From Pseudomonadota bacterium (GTDB lineage Bacteria; Pseudomonadota; Gammaproteobacteria; Xanthomonadales; Wenzhouxiangellaceae): 64,000 nt of DNA. Both the position numbers and the translations under genes were made by a program. The first letter of the stretch is position 1; the number at the start of each line of letters is the position of its first letter. The notes below the pieces were generated by a model. It did no database searches. It saw only the letters and a list, made by a program, of their open reading frames with translations, and was not told the origin of the DNA. Positions 37,087 to 46,530 of the stretch are shown one piece after another. The stretch is from positions 3,021,530 through 3,085,529 of the forward strand of contig CP053448.1 of the NCBI GenBank assembly GCA_013285445.1. Reading direction: 5' to 3'.

Positions 37087-38679
37087 CTAGTCAGTTCCAT
37101 GGTAAATCACTGATAGTACAGCCTTCGCTCGGCTCATCGCCACATAATGGGTCGCAATATCTTGCTTGTTCTTCGGATTCGGCTCTGGCAGGTCAATCAC
37201 AACGATCGCGTCATTTTCCAGACCCTTGAAATCAGCCACTCGGGCGAAAGTCATGGTGCTTGGCGGAAAGTTGGCCAGTGAATATTCATCGACCTGCTTG
37301 ATCTGTTGGCGCCAGTGTTCCGGTAAAGCCGAGACGACCGAATGGCGGAACTCCTGACCTGAAAGAATGGTAATTTGAGCGGGCGCCAATCCACCTTCTT
37401 CGACAAGAAACTCCAGCTCCGCCTCCAGCTCAGCAACCGTCTGCTCGATGCCATCAACCAGTTTTTTCCGTACTGCCGGACCCTCGCCGGCCCCCTGAAC
37501 TCCCATGTCGGCACCGAGAGCTGACTTGACCTCTTCCAGGATGAGCCGTGTATTTCGACAATTCTTCGTCAATGTCGCCAGAGCCGCGCCGTATGTTCTG
37601 AGGATTTCAAAAGCCTCAGGCTCTGCTTCACCAAAAAAGCCACTTTGGTTATTGATGTCATAAAAGAAACACCAGCGACCATCACTCAAGCCACCCTTCA
37701 GACTCCTGTCGAGCAGGTCAAGGCTGGCCATTTGCAGCATGTCCTGCCCCTCATCTACAATGATGGCATCAAAAGCATCCAGATTTTTTCGGCGCAGCAT
37801 TACCTCAAGGCCAGAGAGTCGGCAAACTTCAAGATTCGGCATGCTGAAATGCATGCGCAGATAGCTTTGCAACCAGGGAGACTTGCAAACCAGAGCAACC
37901 TGTTTACCAGAACCGGTCCAGCGACGCGCAAACTCCAGTGCCATCAGAGTTTTCCCAGTTCCTGCGCCGCCTGAGCAAAGCACCCTGCGGTTCTCGGAAT
38001 AACAGTCAACAAGCGCAAGCTGGCTTTGGGTGAGCAGAATTACCTGGTCGGCCGCCTGGCTGGCCTGAACATGCAACGGAACGATAGCCTCAACCTCGGG
38101 CCGAATAACAGAACCGAGTTCCTGAAGAGCGGAACTGTCGATTTTTCTCGCCTGAACGCCAGGTTTTTTTTCCCAATAAGCGAAGAGACTCCGCAACCAT
38201 CTATCCAGATCCTTGACGATCCGACTGTCGGCTACCATTGCCCGATCCCATTCCACGCCTGAATCTCGCCAGTCCGTATCCGGAAAGACAACCCCATAGC
38301 CAAAAACAAGCTTTGCAAATACCGGGGCAGAAAGCGTCTCCTTGAGTCTCTTGATCAAGCCGTGCAAGCCCGTTTCAGCCTGGCGAAAAGGGCTTTCTGA
38401 AAGGCGGTGCTCAGTGCCGCTCGCGTCCGTCGAATACCAGACACCCTGCCGACAGGCAATACCTCCGCCTTTTACCTCCAGGACATAAATGCCCCTTGGG
38501 CAACAAATGACGAAATCAAGCTCTCCGAAGCGCTTGCGTGCGTGCCGGGTCAGATTCAGGGAGTGGTAGGCAACGTACTCGTTCCGAGTATCCTGCGGCA
38601 CGCTGCGCTTCAGGGCATCGAATACGCGCAACTCTGCACGGCTCTTTCGATTATAGGGCGAAGCCGGGATCATTCTCAT
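37087..38679 (-). CDS. NERD-domain UvrD-like helicase/ATPase
   Basis: 530 aa. The N-terminal NERD nuclease-related domain is seen in SRAELRVFDAL, FGELDFVICCPRGIYVLEVKGG (~51-72), with the E...D...E-V-K pattern of this PD-(D/E)XK-like fold. The C-terminal part is a UvrD-like SF1 module: Walker A GGAGTGKTLMALE (~236-248), VDEGQDMLQMA (~306), KNCRNTRLILEE, and VADFKGLENDAIVVID with HYVAMSRAKAVLSVI at the end. The NERD signature residues look intact, so it may cut DNA. It follows the 510-aa gene by 5 bp. Confidence 0.88.
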   Translation of the reverse strand: MRMIPASPYNRKSRAELRVFDALKRSVPQDTRNEYVAYHSLNLTRHARKRFGELDFVICCPRGIYVLEVKGGGIACRQGVWYSTDASGTEHRLSESPFRQAETGLHGLIKRLKETLSAPVFAKLVFGYGVVFPDTDWRDSGVEWDRAMVADSRIVKDLDRWLRSLFAYWEKKPGVQARKIDSSALQELGSVIRPEVEAIVPLHVQASQAADQVILLTQSQLALVDCYSENRRVLCSGGAGTGKTLMALEFARRWTGSGKQVALVCKSPWLQSYLRMHFSMPNLEVCRLSGLEVMLRRKNLDAFDAIIVDEGQDMLQMASLDLLDRSLKGGLSDGRWCFFYDINNQSGFFGEAEPEAFEILRTYGAALATLTKNCRNTRLILEEVKSALGADMGVQGAGEGPAVRKKLVDGIEQTVAELEAELEFLVEEGGLAPAQITILSGQEFRHSVVSALPEHWRQQIKQVDEYSLANFPPSTMTFARVADFKGLENDAIVVIDLPEPNPKNKQDIATHYVAMSRAKAVLSVIYHGTD

Positions 38680-38684
38680 GATTG

Positions 38685-40217
38685 TCAGGCACCCAGTTTC
38701 GAACGGGAATCAGCTTCCAGAGAGCTCGGCAGGACTGTACTCCCAAGCCTTTCAATAAGCTCGTCTCCGTCAACCACCAACTCAACTACGTCAGCTTCTC
38801 CAGGGATGCTTAGATGAAGTCCACTTGGCGTGACCTGCAGGTCGTAGCTGCCCTTTGGCAATCGGATATGGGTCTGAATAATCTCCCAGTTCATTTCCTT
38901 GGCAATCTTGATAGCAGCCTGTCTTTGAGACTTTGAAAGTCCTGACTTGCCAGGCTCGAACAGCTTGCGAAGCCCCCGGGGGAAAGCAGGCGCCGGGCCC
39001 AATTCCAGGCCGGAGCCCAGCTTTAGATGGGCAATCTTGGCCATCCTGCCGGAGATTGCCGGTTGCAATCCCGGAATGTTTCGCAATTGTTCTGGCACTT
39101 GAATCCACCCCTGGTTGGAGGCCAGCAGAAACGCAGCAATCACGAACTCCTCATCACCCAAAGAAACTTTGTTGAACTCCAGAAAATCAATGAAATCCGT
39201 ATGCAGGAAGGCCAGGATCAAGGCTCGAGAAAGAGGCTTGTTATGGGCAGCAAGCAGCTCCTGCTCGGTTTTATCGGTCAATCGTTCGATACCGCGAAGA
39301 TCATCAACAAGAGACTGGGTTGCGACCTGTGCTATTCCGTCCATACCGGGAACGAGCCTCTCAAGATAGGTCACCACGGCACCATTCAAGGAATCATCTT
39401 CATCTCCCTGAATGGCACTGTGTAGATCCCATAGCAATTTGGCTGACTGGCTCAGATCCTCCCCCGGTGAACCGCAATGGAGCCAATTTCCGATAACAGA
39501 CAGCAATGGAGCGATTTCAGCTTTAAACTCCCCGCCGACAAAACAATCATATATGTAGGAAAGATTCTCAGAGCGATCGGCTAGCTTTGCACACAACGCC
39601 AGAAAGGCTCCAACAGCACCCAGCTCCGACATGTTCAGCTCTACGCGTTCCAGATCAGTAGGGTCTTCCGACCAAACTCTCTCTCTGCTTGGGGAAAAGG
39701 ATGGTTTTCTGGCTCGTATGTCAAAAACGCCTAAATTTACATTTCGCAGATCCTTCGCCGAGTCCAACAACGCCTTTTTTGCAGCCATGTCTCTGACCTC
39801 GATTCTTTCTATGCAGCCTAAAGGCAGCGGCGCTTTCAGCATGAGCCAATCAGAATCGTCAAATTCTGCAGATTCGAACATCTCCGACTGAACTGATCCG
39901 TCAGCAGCCCAGCGGTGAACCGGGCCGGAGAGCGAAGAAAGATCAAGCACAACGATGCAAGGAATCAGATGAGACGCTTCGCTGCAGCAGTGCTCTATAA
40001 GGCCATCCGCAGGCTTTGCAGTAAACAGGGGCAGCCACCCGGGTGCCACTGAGAGCGAGTCGCTGTAATACTTGTCGCCAAAAGCGTTCGATGGAAGAAT
40101 CAGACCCGCCCCCAGCATGAAGAACAGGTTGAGGTGATTGGTGGCCAATCGCCATTCTGTAATTTTCTGCGACGATTCCTCGTCGCCGGCCTTGTCGAAT
40201 AAATCACTGCTTTTCAT
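38685..40217 (-). CDS. Unrecognised 510-aa protein in the extended DISARM operon
   Basis: No family recognised. ATG 40217 overlaps the preceding UvrD-like stop by 4 nt (ATGA) and the gene ends 5 bp before the NERD-UvrD start, so it is tightly built into the operon. Mixed content: an N-terminal alpha/beta region (NHLNLFFMLGAGLILPSNAFGDKYY), a Leu-rich helical middle, and a C-terminal beta-rich part (IRLPKGSYDLQVTPSGLHLSIPGE). The beginning recalls proteins that sense or bracket ATPase partners but no motif is diagnostic. No signal peptide or clear TM helix. It is the main novel component of this cluster. Confidence 0.75.
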   Translation of the reverse strand: MKSSDLFDKAGDEESSQKITEWRLATNHLNLFFMLGAGLILPSNAFGDKYYSDSLSVAPGWLPLFTAKPADGLIEHCCSEASHLIPCIVVLDLSSLSGPVHRWAADGSVQSEMFESAEFDDSDWLMLKAPLPLGCIERIEVRDMAAKKALLDSAKDLRNVNLGVFDIRARKPSFSPSRERVWSEDPTDLERVELNMSELGAVGAFLALCAKLADRSENLSYIYDCFVGGEFKAEIAPLLSVIGNWLHCGSPGEDLSQSAKLLWDLHSAIQGDEDDSLNGAVVTYLERLVPGMDGIAQVATQSLVDDLRGIERLTDKTEQELLAAHNKPLSRALILAFLHTDFIDFLEFNKVSLGDEEFVIAAFLLASNQGWIQVPEQLRNIPGLQPAISGRMAKIAHLKLGSGLELGPAPAFPRGLRKLFEPGKSGLSKSQRQAAIKIAKEMNWEIIQTHIRLPKGSYDLQVTPSGLHLSIPGEADVVELVVDGDELIERLGSTVLPSSLEADSRSKLGA

Positions 40218-41386
40218 GGGAGTCTCTCCAGAATCTCAGGGTCGTCCGGCAGGATCACCTCAATGGGGCATTTTTGATCGGCTTTTCTCAGCATGAAGAC
40301 CTGATGAATTGCACGTGCTGTCATGACATAGAAAAGCATCTTCTTTTCATCCACAATAGATCGCCAACAAGGAAACTCGTTGATGTCAGCAATAAAAACC
40401 ACATCGAACTCTAGACCTTTGCAACTCTGAGCGTTGATGACGATGAATCCCCCTTCGCTGAAATCCAATTGATTTCTTTCTTCGGTTGAATAGGTCGATA
40501 TGGGGCAGGCGAGATCTTCAATATTGTTTCCTGCCGCTCTCAGCTTAGCAAGGAACCTTTCTCGAACCTTGTTGTTGGGAGCAATTACGCCTATCAAGAA
40601 CCGCGGATTCCGGCCAGCATAGAGAAGCAAGCGACGAAAAATCCGGCCTTCATGGTCTTTGGTATAGGTGAAAAGCACAGGCTGTCGAGTTGAACCTTTG
40701 CCCCGGGTCGGAAGCAACGGCGGATTAGTCCCAGGCGTTCCAGAACAGAAATCTCGCGCCAGACGGGCAACTCCATATTTGTTCCGGTAGTTACTCTTCA
40801 ACTCATGCTCAGAATCAGGAATGATCTCACCATGAATTTCGTCAAACTTACTATTTTCGTGACCAATAGCTTGATTGAAATCCGCTGCAACAAAAACATT
40901 TTCGAAGGGAATCGCGTTCAAAAACTGATAGAAGCCGGGAGGCATATCCTGACCTTCGTCAATAATCAGATATTGGTCTTTGTATCGCTTCTCCAAGGCG
41001 TCAGCAGATTGCTCGCCAACCAGGTCAAGACAGGTATTCCAATCAACAGGCCGCCAACTCTCTCCCGTGCCTACATCGAGATATGGGACCTTTCGGCCGG
41101 TAATTTCCTCAAAAACCTTGTAAAACCACGCCTGCCACTGAACAGCCTGTAGATCAATTCCAAATAGCTGGTGGCTGGCAAATCGCAACAAGTGATTGAA
41201 GACCAGGAAACAGTATTTCTTGTTCGCTTCATGAAGCCGACGAGCCCGCAGCAGGCACATGACCGACTTGCCAGTTCCGGGGCCACCAGTGAGGAAAAAG
41301 CGACCCTCCAGCGGCCAGGCCCGCACCAACTCCTGCTCCTTGCTGAGCTCGTGAATCCCTGGTAATTGAAATCGCCGCTTAGCCAC
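40214..41386 (-). CDS. Compact UvrD-like superfamily 1 ATPase
   Basis: 390 aa, far shorter than full UvrD (~720), with all main motifs: Walker A TGGPGTGKSVMCLL (~33-46), IIDEGQDMPPGFYQF (~141), LKSNYRNKYGVARLA (motif IV), NAQSCKGLEFDVVFIADI (motif V) and LFYVMTARAIHQVFML (motif VI). The 1B/2B insertions are small, so it may be an ATP-driven switch or translocase rather than a processive helicase. GTG 41386 follows an AGGGTG site. The drmB stop is only 14 bp upstream and the next gene overlaps by 4 nt, so it bridges DISARM and the accessory genes. Confidence 0.85.
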   Translation of the reverse strand: MAKRRFQLPGIHELSKEQELVRAWPLEGRFFLTGGPGTGKSVMCLLRARRLHEANKKYCFLVFNHLLRFASHQLFGIDLQAVQWQAWFYKVFEEITGRKVPYLDVGTGESWRPVDWNTCLDLVGEQSADALEKRYKDQYLIIDEGQDMPPGFYQFLNAIPFENVFVAADFNQAIGHENSKFDEIHGEIIPDSEHELKSNYRNKYGVARLARDFCSGTPGTNPPLLPTRGKGSTRQPVLFTYTKDHEGRIFRRLLLYAGRNPRFLIGVIAPNNKVRERFLAKLRAAGNNIEDLACPISTYSTEERNQLDFSEGGFIVINAQSCKGLEFDVVFIADINEFPCWRSIVDEKKMLFYVMTARAIHQVFMLRKADQKCPIEVILPDDPEILERLP

Positions 41387-41400
41387 TTTTCACCCTGGCA

Positions 41401-43218
41401 CTAGTATTCGAGAAATCCTTTGAAGCCGTGGGCATCGCTGCCGATTAGCATGGTCCGGTCAAGCAATACATTGCCGTAGGCACACGACGGATCTGGAACC
41501 AGGCAACAAGCATGGCAGGCAGCACGATTGAGCAGTCCGGGCCCCTGGCCCTCGTGTTCTGAGCAAACCGGATCCAACGAGCACCATTTAGACCTCCTAG
41601 CGGCAGCCGCCATCAACTTCACGAACTTCTCTGGCTCCGCCATCCTGGACAATCCACCTAGCGTACCAACCTGATCGGGCACGGCAATATAGATCAGGAT
41701 TCCAGCCATAGGCCGGTCGAGTTGGACTGTTGTATAGATCCGCTCCTGAAACGAAGCGGCTGGATACCCCACGCTGGACTCAAGCTGCCGCATGAGCAGG
41801 TGGGCGAGAGTATGCAGAAGCAGGAATCTTGGTGTCTGGACGGGTTCAAGCTCCAAGTTGAATTTCATGTTTCCATAGCGGCGCTTGACCACATCGACAT
41901 ACTTCTGCAACACGGGTTGACTTTCCCAGCGCCGAAGAGATGCTTCGGCAAGCGAAAAGAATACCCCTTCACCAAAAAGTTCGATCGCCGGCAGCCAGTC
42001 CAGTTGACCATCGAGATCAGGGGGTATAGGATCCGGATGCGAGGGTTCAGCGCGGAAAAAGCCTCGTAGCACCTCGATCTTCCTCAGTCGCTGGACAGAA
42101 ACAAGGCGAATATGATTTAGCAACGGATATTTGACGGCAAGCTCATACTTTCGATTAAGCAGCTCTTTTAACTCTTGAGTCTTTTCTCGGGGGACAAAAT
42201 CTTCATCCTCATCGAGATTGGGGATTTCATTCTGAAAAGCCTGCCATTCACGCACAACCAAGTCGTCCGAAGTTACCTCTCCGTAGAGGGGATATCCGTT
42301 CTCGAGCGCCTTGAAACAGTTTTCCAACTCTTCCGTTGTACACTGAAGCTCACGCGCTGCTCTGGCTTCTACGCTCCTTCGTTGAAAGGAGTTTCTTGCA
42401 GCTTCCAAATCCCTCAGCAAGCGCGTGTTCTGATACAGACGGTCGAGAACCCCGCCGCGGATAGCGCGTGATTCTGGTGGCACCACCAGCCCGGACTTCG
42501 TGACTGGCATGTGCACGCCAGGATCATTGACCAGTACGGCCAAGGCTGGGTCTTGTGGCGTGACAGAATCCCGCAGCCAGGGCTGCTTGTTGTTTCGTCC
42601 AAAAGAAATCGGGACGCGTTCCTCAAGCATGCCTCGTGCGCCGCAGCCCTTACTACCACAAGTCACGAAGGTTCCTTCTGGAAGCACCTTCAGGCTCAAA
42701 TTATCGCGATCTTCGCACTTCTTTCCTCGCTGGTCTCGGTGGGCAAGGAAATGAAAGTCCAGATCCGCCAGATAGCCCTCTGAATGCACCATGACCCAGG
42801 ACACCTGCTCCAGCAATGGCGCTTTTTTTAAGTCCGAGTAGCGGTCACAAGTGCAGCGGGGCTTATTGTGGTCATCCGGTTTCCGGAACAACCGCACGAG
42901 CCGACCACAGCGTTGGTCGGTGCATACATACCAGGTGGGAAAACATTGACCTGGCACACAAACCCCTTGAATCTGGCCATTGTCAAGTTGCCTTGCGACC
43001 GGCGGTGCGATGAGTTTCTTGTGCTTATCAATCTGTAACGCCGATTTCACCGCTTCGGCATACGGTATGAATTGACCGGCAGGATTGCCGTACTTGTCAG
43101 TCCAGAAACAAATGTCCTTGACCACCACAAGCTCGTCGTCGGTTCGGACAATGGCCCCTGGCGAGCAATGACGCAGCAAATGGTGCAGGCGGACCGGAAA
43201 GTAGACTTGCTTGGTCAT
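41401..43218 (-). CDS. drmB: DISARM protein DrmB (DUF1998)
   Basis: 605 aa. The C-terminal DUF1998 region is clear: LLHTLAHLLMRQLESSVGYP, GILIYIAVPDQVGTLGGLSR, and the Cys cluster CHACCLVPDPSCAYGN. Two further Cys pairs (CTDQRCGRLVRLF...CTC; CGSKGCGARG) suggest zinc sites in the N-terminal half. DrmB works with DrmA to bind incoming DNA in DISARM. ATG 43218 overlaps the drmA stop by 4 nt (ATGA), which decides against the upstream in-frame ATG at 43275. Confidence 0.9.
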   Translation of the reverse strand: MTKQVYFPVRLHHLLRHCSPGAIVRTDDELVVVKDICFWTDKYGNPAGQFIPYAEAVKSALQIDKHKKLIAPPVARQLDNGQIQGVCVPGQCFPTWYVCTDQRCGRLVRLFRKPDDHNKPRCTCDRYSDLKKAPLLEQVSWVMVHSEGYLADLDFHFLAHRDQRGKKCEDRDNLSLKVLPEGTFVTCGSKGCGARGMLEERVPISFGRNNKQPWLRDSVTPQDPALAVLVNDPGVHMPVTKSGLVVPPESRAIRGGVLDRLYQNTRLLRDLEAARNSFQRRSVEARAARELQCTTEELENCFKALENGYPLYGEVTSDDLVVREWQAFQNEIPNLDEDEDFVPREKTQELKELLNRKYELAVKYPLLNHIRLVSVQRLRKIEVLRGFFRAEPSHPDPIPPDLDGQLDWLPAIELFGEGVFFSLAEASLRRWESQPVLQKYVDVVKRRYGNMKFNLELEPVQTPRFLLLHTLAHLLMRQLESSVGYPAASFQERIYTTVQLDRPMAGILIYIAVPDQVGTLGGLSRMAEPEKFVKLMAAAARRSKWCSLDPVCSEHEGQGPGLLNRAACHACCLVPDPSCAYGNVLLDRTMLIGSDAHGFKGFLEY

Positions 43219-46200
43219 AGCACTTTCAGAAGCCCTGATTGCTGGACTTGGCGCATTGAATTCAGGGTCGGCCATAAGCCACGAATTCGTGCTTCGTGCG
43301 TAAACAGAAGGCGCTCCGAATTTTTGCGGTCATCTCTTTCCTCGTAGCAGAGGCGCTGCCGATTGCTTTGGCAAATCTCAGCAAATCGTTTCCATTCAGC
43401 TGCCAGGCCATCCAATTGCAATTGAACGGTCTCAGCCATTTCCCCGCTGGCTTTTCCGCAACGCTCGGAAAGGGTTTCAATCACCTTTGCGATGGCTGGA
43501 TTCTCAGGGTCGAATGTACCGGCCTTGTCATTGGCGGCCATCGTCGACAGGGAATGGCGCACTGCAATGACCAGCGCTGCGTGCAGTGCCCTTTTCCGGG
43601 CTTGATGCGTGAACGGGGTAATGCTGCCAGGTTCGACGAATCGGTAGAAAGACTCGTGATAGGCACGGAAATTCTCGTAGTGGGATAGGCTCCGGGCCTG
43701 GTCACGGTAATAGTTGACGAAAACAATGCCTGGGACTTCAGACCGGCCCACGCGACTACTGGCCTGGATGTATTCCGCCGTGGTCAGGGGCTGGCCATTG
43801 ATGATCATCAAAGCCAGACGGGCGACATCGAGGCCCACCGAGATCATGTTGGTCGCCAGTACTGCATCCAGGCATTCAGGTTGGCCTTTTGGTTGTTCGA
43901 GTCGGCCGAACGTGGCAGCGTTTTCCGCGGCACTCATCAGACTCGTGAGTTGGCCGGTGGACGGCCTTTGCCTGGATATAATCCTTTCGTCACGTGGCTC
44001 GCCTGTATCGTCCAGCTGCGGTTTTTCTTGCTCTTCGCTTAGTCGCGACAGAAAGTCTCGAACATGGTTGTAGAAGGCATTCTTACTGTTGCCAACACCA
44101 CGTAGGCTGCCGTGGTAGACCACCATCGTCCACCAGGCATCCAGCAAATCCTCGCGGTTCTCATACCCCGATCTGAATACACTTTCCGGCGCTGCTGCCA
44201 GAGTCGCAGCCAACGGCCCCATGCAGCGGGCGCGATCAAGCGCTGGTGCCAGGTAACCGAGATAAAAACGGCCGGGGCGTTTATCTAGGGGCACGACACG
44301 AGAAAAATAGGAGTTATCCGCGTCCAGTCCTGGTGGCGGGAACACCGACAACTCGCGCCCGTACATTTTCTTTACCTGGGCCTTGGCGTTGCGAATTGTC
44401 GCGGTGGAGGCAATATATTTGGGATACTGCCCCTTACTCCTTAGCACCGCATCCAAGGCAGCCTCGTACACTCCAGCGATAGAGCCAAGATCGCTGGATA
44501 ACAGGTGTAGTTCGTCCTGAATTATCAGTGACGGTGGAAGCATACCGTCGCTGCCCAGAAATGCACCCGGACGCTCATCCCAGGCCAGGCGAGCGTATTT
44601 GTCTATGGTTGAAAACAGCAGGGTTGGTGGGTTCTGATACAAGCTCTCGTCAACGACATCGGCCGGGAGGGCGTCGGCATTCCCTCCGCCAAAGTCACAT
44701 TGTTCGTTGCGACATTTGAAAGTGAATCTTGTGCTCGTGAGTTCATATCCCCGAGCTGGATCCAGCGGGGTCGCGCACCAGGGGCACTGGTGCAGCACAA
44801 GAGCTTGCTTGGCCTCTTCAATTCCGCCACGCATACGGCCAAGGACCTTTTCAGCCTGGTCGAGCGTGTTCGGGCTCAATGCGCCACCGGCCCAAAGTCC
44901 GACAGTGAAGGGTTCCTGGCCCAGTTCGGCTGGGGATTTGCGGCGGAGCAGTTCCATGGCAAATATCATGCGTGCGGCGCGAACGAACTGCTGAGTAGTC
45001 AACAAGCGCAGGGTATAGCGCATCAGGACCACTGTTCCTGCTCCGTTTGTCGGATAGCGTAAACGACGATAGAAAGCGAGGAAGGCGATCAACCCGAGAT
45101 AGGCTTCGGTTTTGCCGCCGCCGGTAGGAAACCAGATCAGATCAACGGTATCCCGAAACGGGTCTTGTTCATCGATTGCAGAATGGATCGTGGTCAACAA
45201 GAAGCCCAACTGGAAGGGGCGCCAGCAGTAGTGGGCAGGCTCCTTCGCAGCTTGGTTGATCCGTCCACTCTGCATCATCTGGTCCAGCATGGCCTGGTTG
45301 GCCAGGGCAAATGCCCGGCGTGCTGTCTCGTCTGAGTCGAGCAGGGCAATACCGCCACGCATCCGACTGACGGCGAGATCGATGCGGGTAGCGATACGCT
45401 CCGCGGCCTGCCTTTCTTCTCCTTGCAATTGGCTGCAGTCTTTAGTTTGCTGTCGGCTCCAGTCTCCATAGCCATCGACAAATCGGGTGAGATGATCCAT
45501 CGCTTGCTGCTTGTGGTCATCGATAGTCGCCAAATGCTCGATTGACAAAGCTTGCTCAGAACCGCTACCCACATCGGCAGTCATTTGCGGGACTTCGGTG
45601 CGAGGGATAAAATCGGTGAAGATGGACTTTACCTTGCCGTTTTCTCCCTTCCAATCCACGGCAGCCCCATGCCCTACTGCATAGATGCGGCGGTTCCTGT
45701 AACGAAGCTCCAGCTCTTGCTCTTCCTCGTCAAGCAGGCTGTATTCGACCCGCGGGTAGTCACCGATAGTGCCGGCGTCGAAGGTGCACTTCAACTTCAC
45801 CTCGAACAATGACATCGATGCACGTTGCTCGAGCACTCTGTTCCGGTCGATATCTCGTGGCAAACGTTCCGTATTGAACAGGGTCACAGTGACGATCCAA
45901 CCTCTTGTATGCTCGCCTTTTCGGTGCTCGCGCCAGCGCACATCAAGACCGCCTCTCGGGGTCTGAATACCATTATGTCCAGTTTCCTGGGCAAGGAAAT
46001 CCGGGAATCTAACTGGCCCTGTGATACGTCTTGCGGACTGCTCGCCACCAATGGTGGTTTTTATCCATGTCTTTCCGCGACCGGGTTTTTCATAGATTTT
46101 CGCAGATGCCTGGACCTGGAAGCTCAGGTCCGGGCCCGTTGCATAGAAGGAAAATCCGACCGATGAAGGTGGGATGTACCGTCTGCGAATGGCGGCAGGT

Positions 46201-46430
46201 TTGACTTCGGAGGGGGCGTGATCCGGTCCGCCAATATCCGGCAGTTCATCTTCTGCCTCGTCTTCGGAGGCTGGATCGATACCCTCATCGAGCTCGGAGA
46301 CAGGGAAAAGGATAGCTGTCGGAAAGCGCTCCAGGGGATTGATGCCAACCAGCTCAACCGGCAAACCCTCGCCGGTCAGATTCTGTCGGACCCATTCGAC
46401 TAGCCTTTTGCGCTCCTTTGCATAATCCAT
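43215..46430 (-). CDS. drmA: DISARM helicase DrmA
   Basis: 1071-aa SF2 helicase, the DISARM core. Motif I WFPTGGGKTEAYLG (~433-446), motif II QDELHLLSSDLGS (~637), IASTATIRNA (motif III), and in the second RecA domain NMISVGLDVARLAL and SSRVGRSEVPGIVFVNYYR (~893). A Cys cluster CPWCATPLD...CRNEQCDFG (zinc finger) lies between I and II. The N-terminus is acidic (EDEAEDELPD). ATG 46430 (MDYAKERKRL) has AAGGGG ~10 nt upstream. It follows drmMI by 100 bp and overlaps drmB by 4 nt. Confidence 0.92.
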   Translation of the reverse strand: MDYAKERKRLVEWVRQNLTGEGLPVELVGINPLERFPTAILFPVSELDEGIDPASEDEAEDELPDIGGPDHAPSEVKPAAIRRRYIPPSSVGFSFYATGPDLSFQVQASAKIYEKPGRGKTWIKTTIGGEQSARRITGPVRFPDFLAQETGHNGIQTPRGGLDVRWREHRKGEHTRGWIVTVTLFNTERLPRDIDRNRVLEQRASMSLFEVKLKCTFDAGTIGDYPRVEYSLLDEEEQELELRYRNRRIYAVGHGAAVDWKGENGKVKSIFTDFIPRTEVPQMTADVGSGSEQALSIEHLATIDDHKQQAMDHLTRFVDGYGDWSRQQTKDCSQLQGEERQAAERIATRIDLAVSRMRGGIALLDSDETARRAFALANQAMLDQMMQSGRINQAAKEPAHYCWRPFQLGFLLTTIHSAIDEQDPFRDTVDLIWFPTGGGKTEAYLGLIAFLAFYRRLRYPTNGAGTVVLMRYTLRLLTTQQFVRAARMIFAMELLRRKSPAELGQEPFTVGLWAGGALSPNTLDQAEKVLGRMRGGIEEAKQALVLHQCPWCATPLDPARGYELTSTRFTFKCRNEQCDFGGGNADALPADVVDESLYQNPPTLLFSTIDKYARLAWDERPGAFLGSDGMLPPSLIIQDELHLLSSDLGSIAGVYEAALDAVLRSKGQYPKYIASTATIRNAKAQVKKMYGRELSVFPPPGLDADNSYFSRVVPLDKRPGRFYLGYLAPALDRARCMGPLAATLAAAPESVFRSGYENREDLLDAWWTMVVYHGSLRGVGNSKNAFYNHVRDFLSRLSEEQEKPQLDDTGEPRDERIISRQRPSTGQLTSLMSAAENAATFGRLEQPKGQPECLDAVLATNMISVGLDVARLALMIINGQPLTTAEYIQASSRVGRSEVPGIVFVNYYRDQARSLSHYENFRAYHESFYRFVEPGSITPFTHQARKRALHAALVIAVRHSLSTMAANDKAGTFDPENPAIAKVIETLSERCGKASGEMAETVQLQLDGLAAEWKRFAEICQSNRQRLCYEERDDRKNSERLLFTHEARIRGLWPTLNSMRQVQQSGLLKVL

Positions 46431-46530
46431 TCCGGTTACCCCTTGCCCTCTCTCTTTATCTGCCCACTCGCGAATTGCACACTGGCCAGCGCAGAATAGC
46501 TGAGCGGCAGTCGTGCGACAAACCCTGGAA

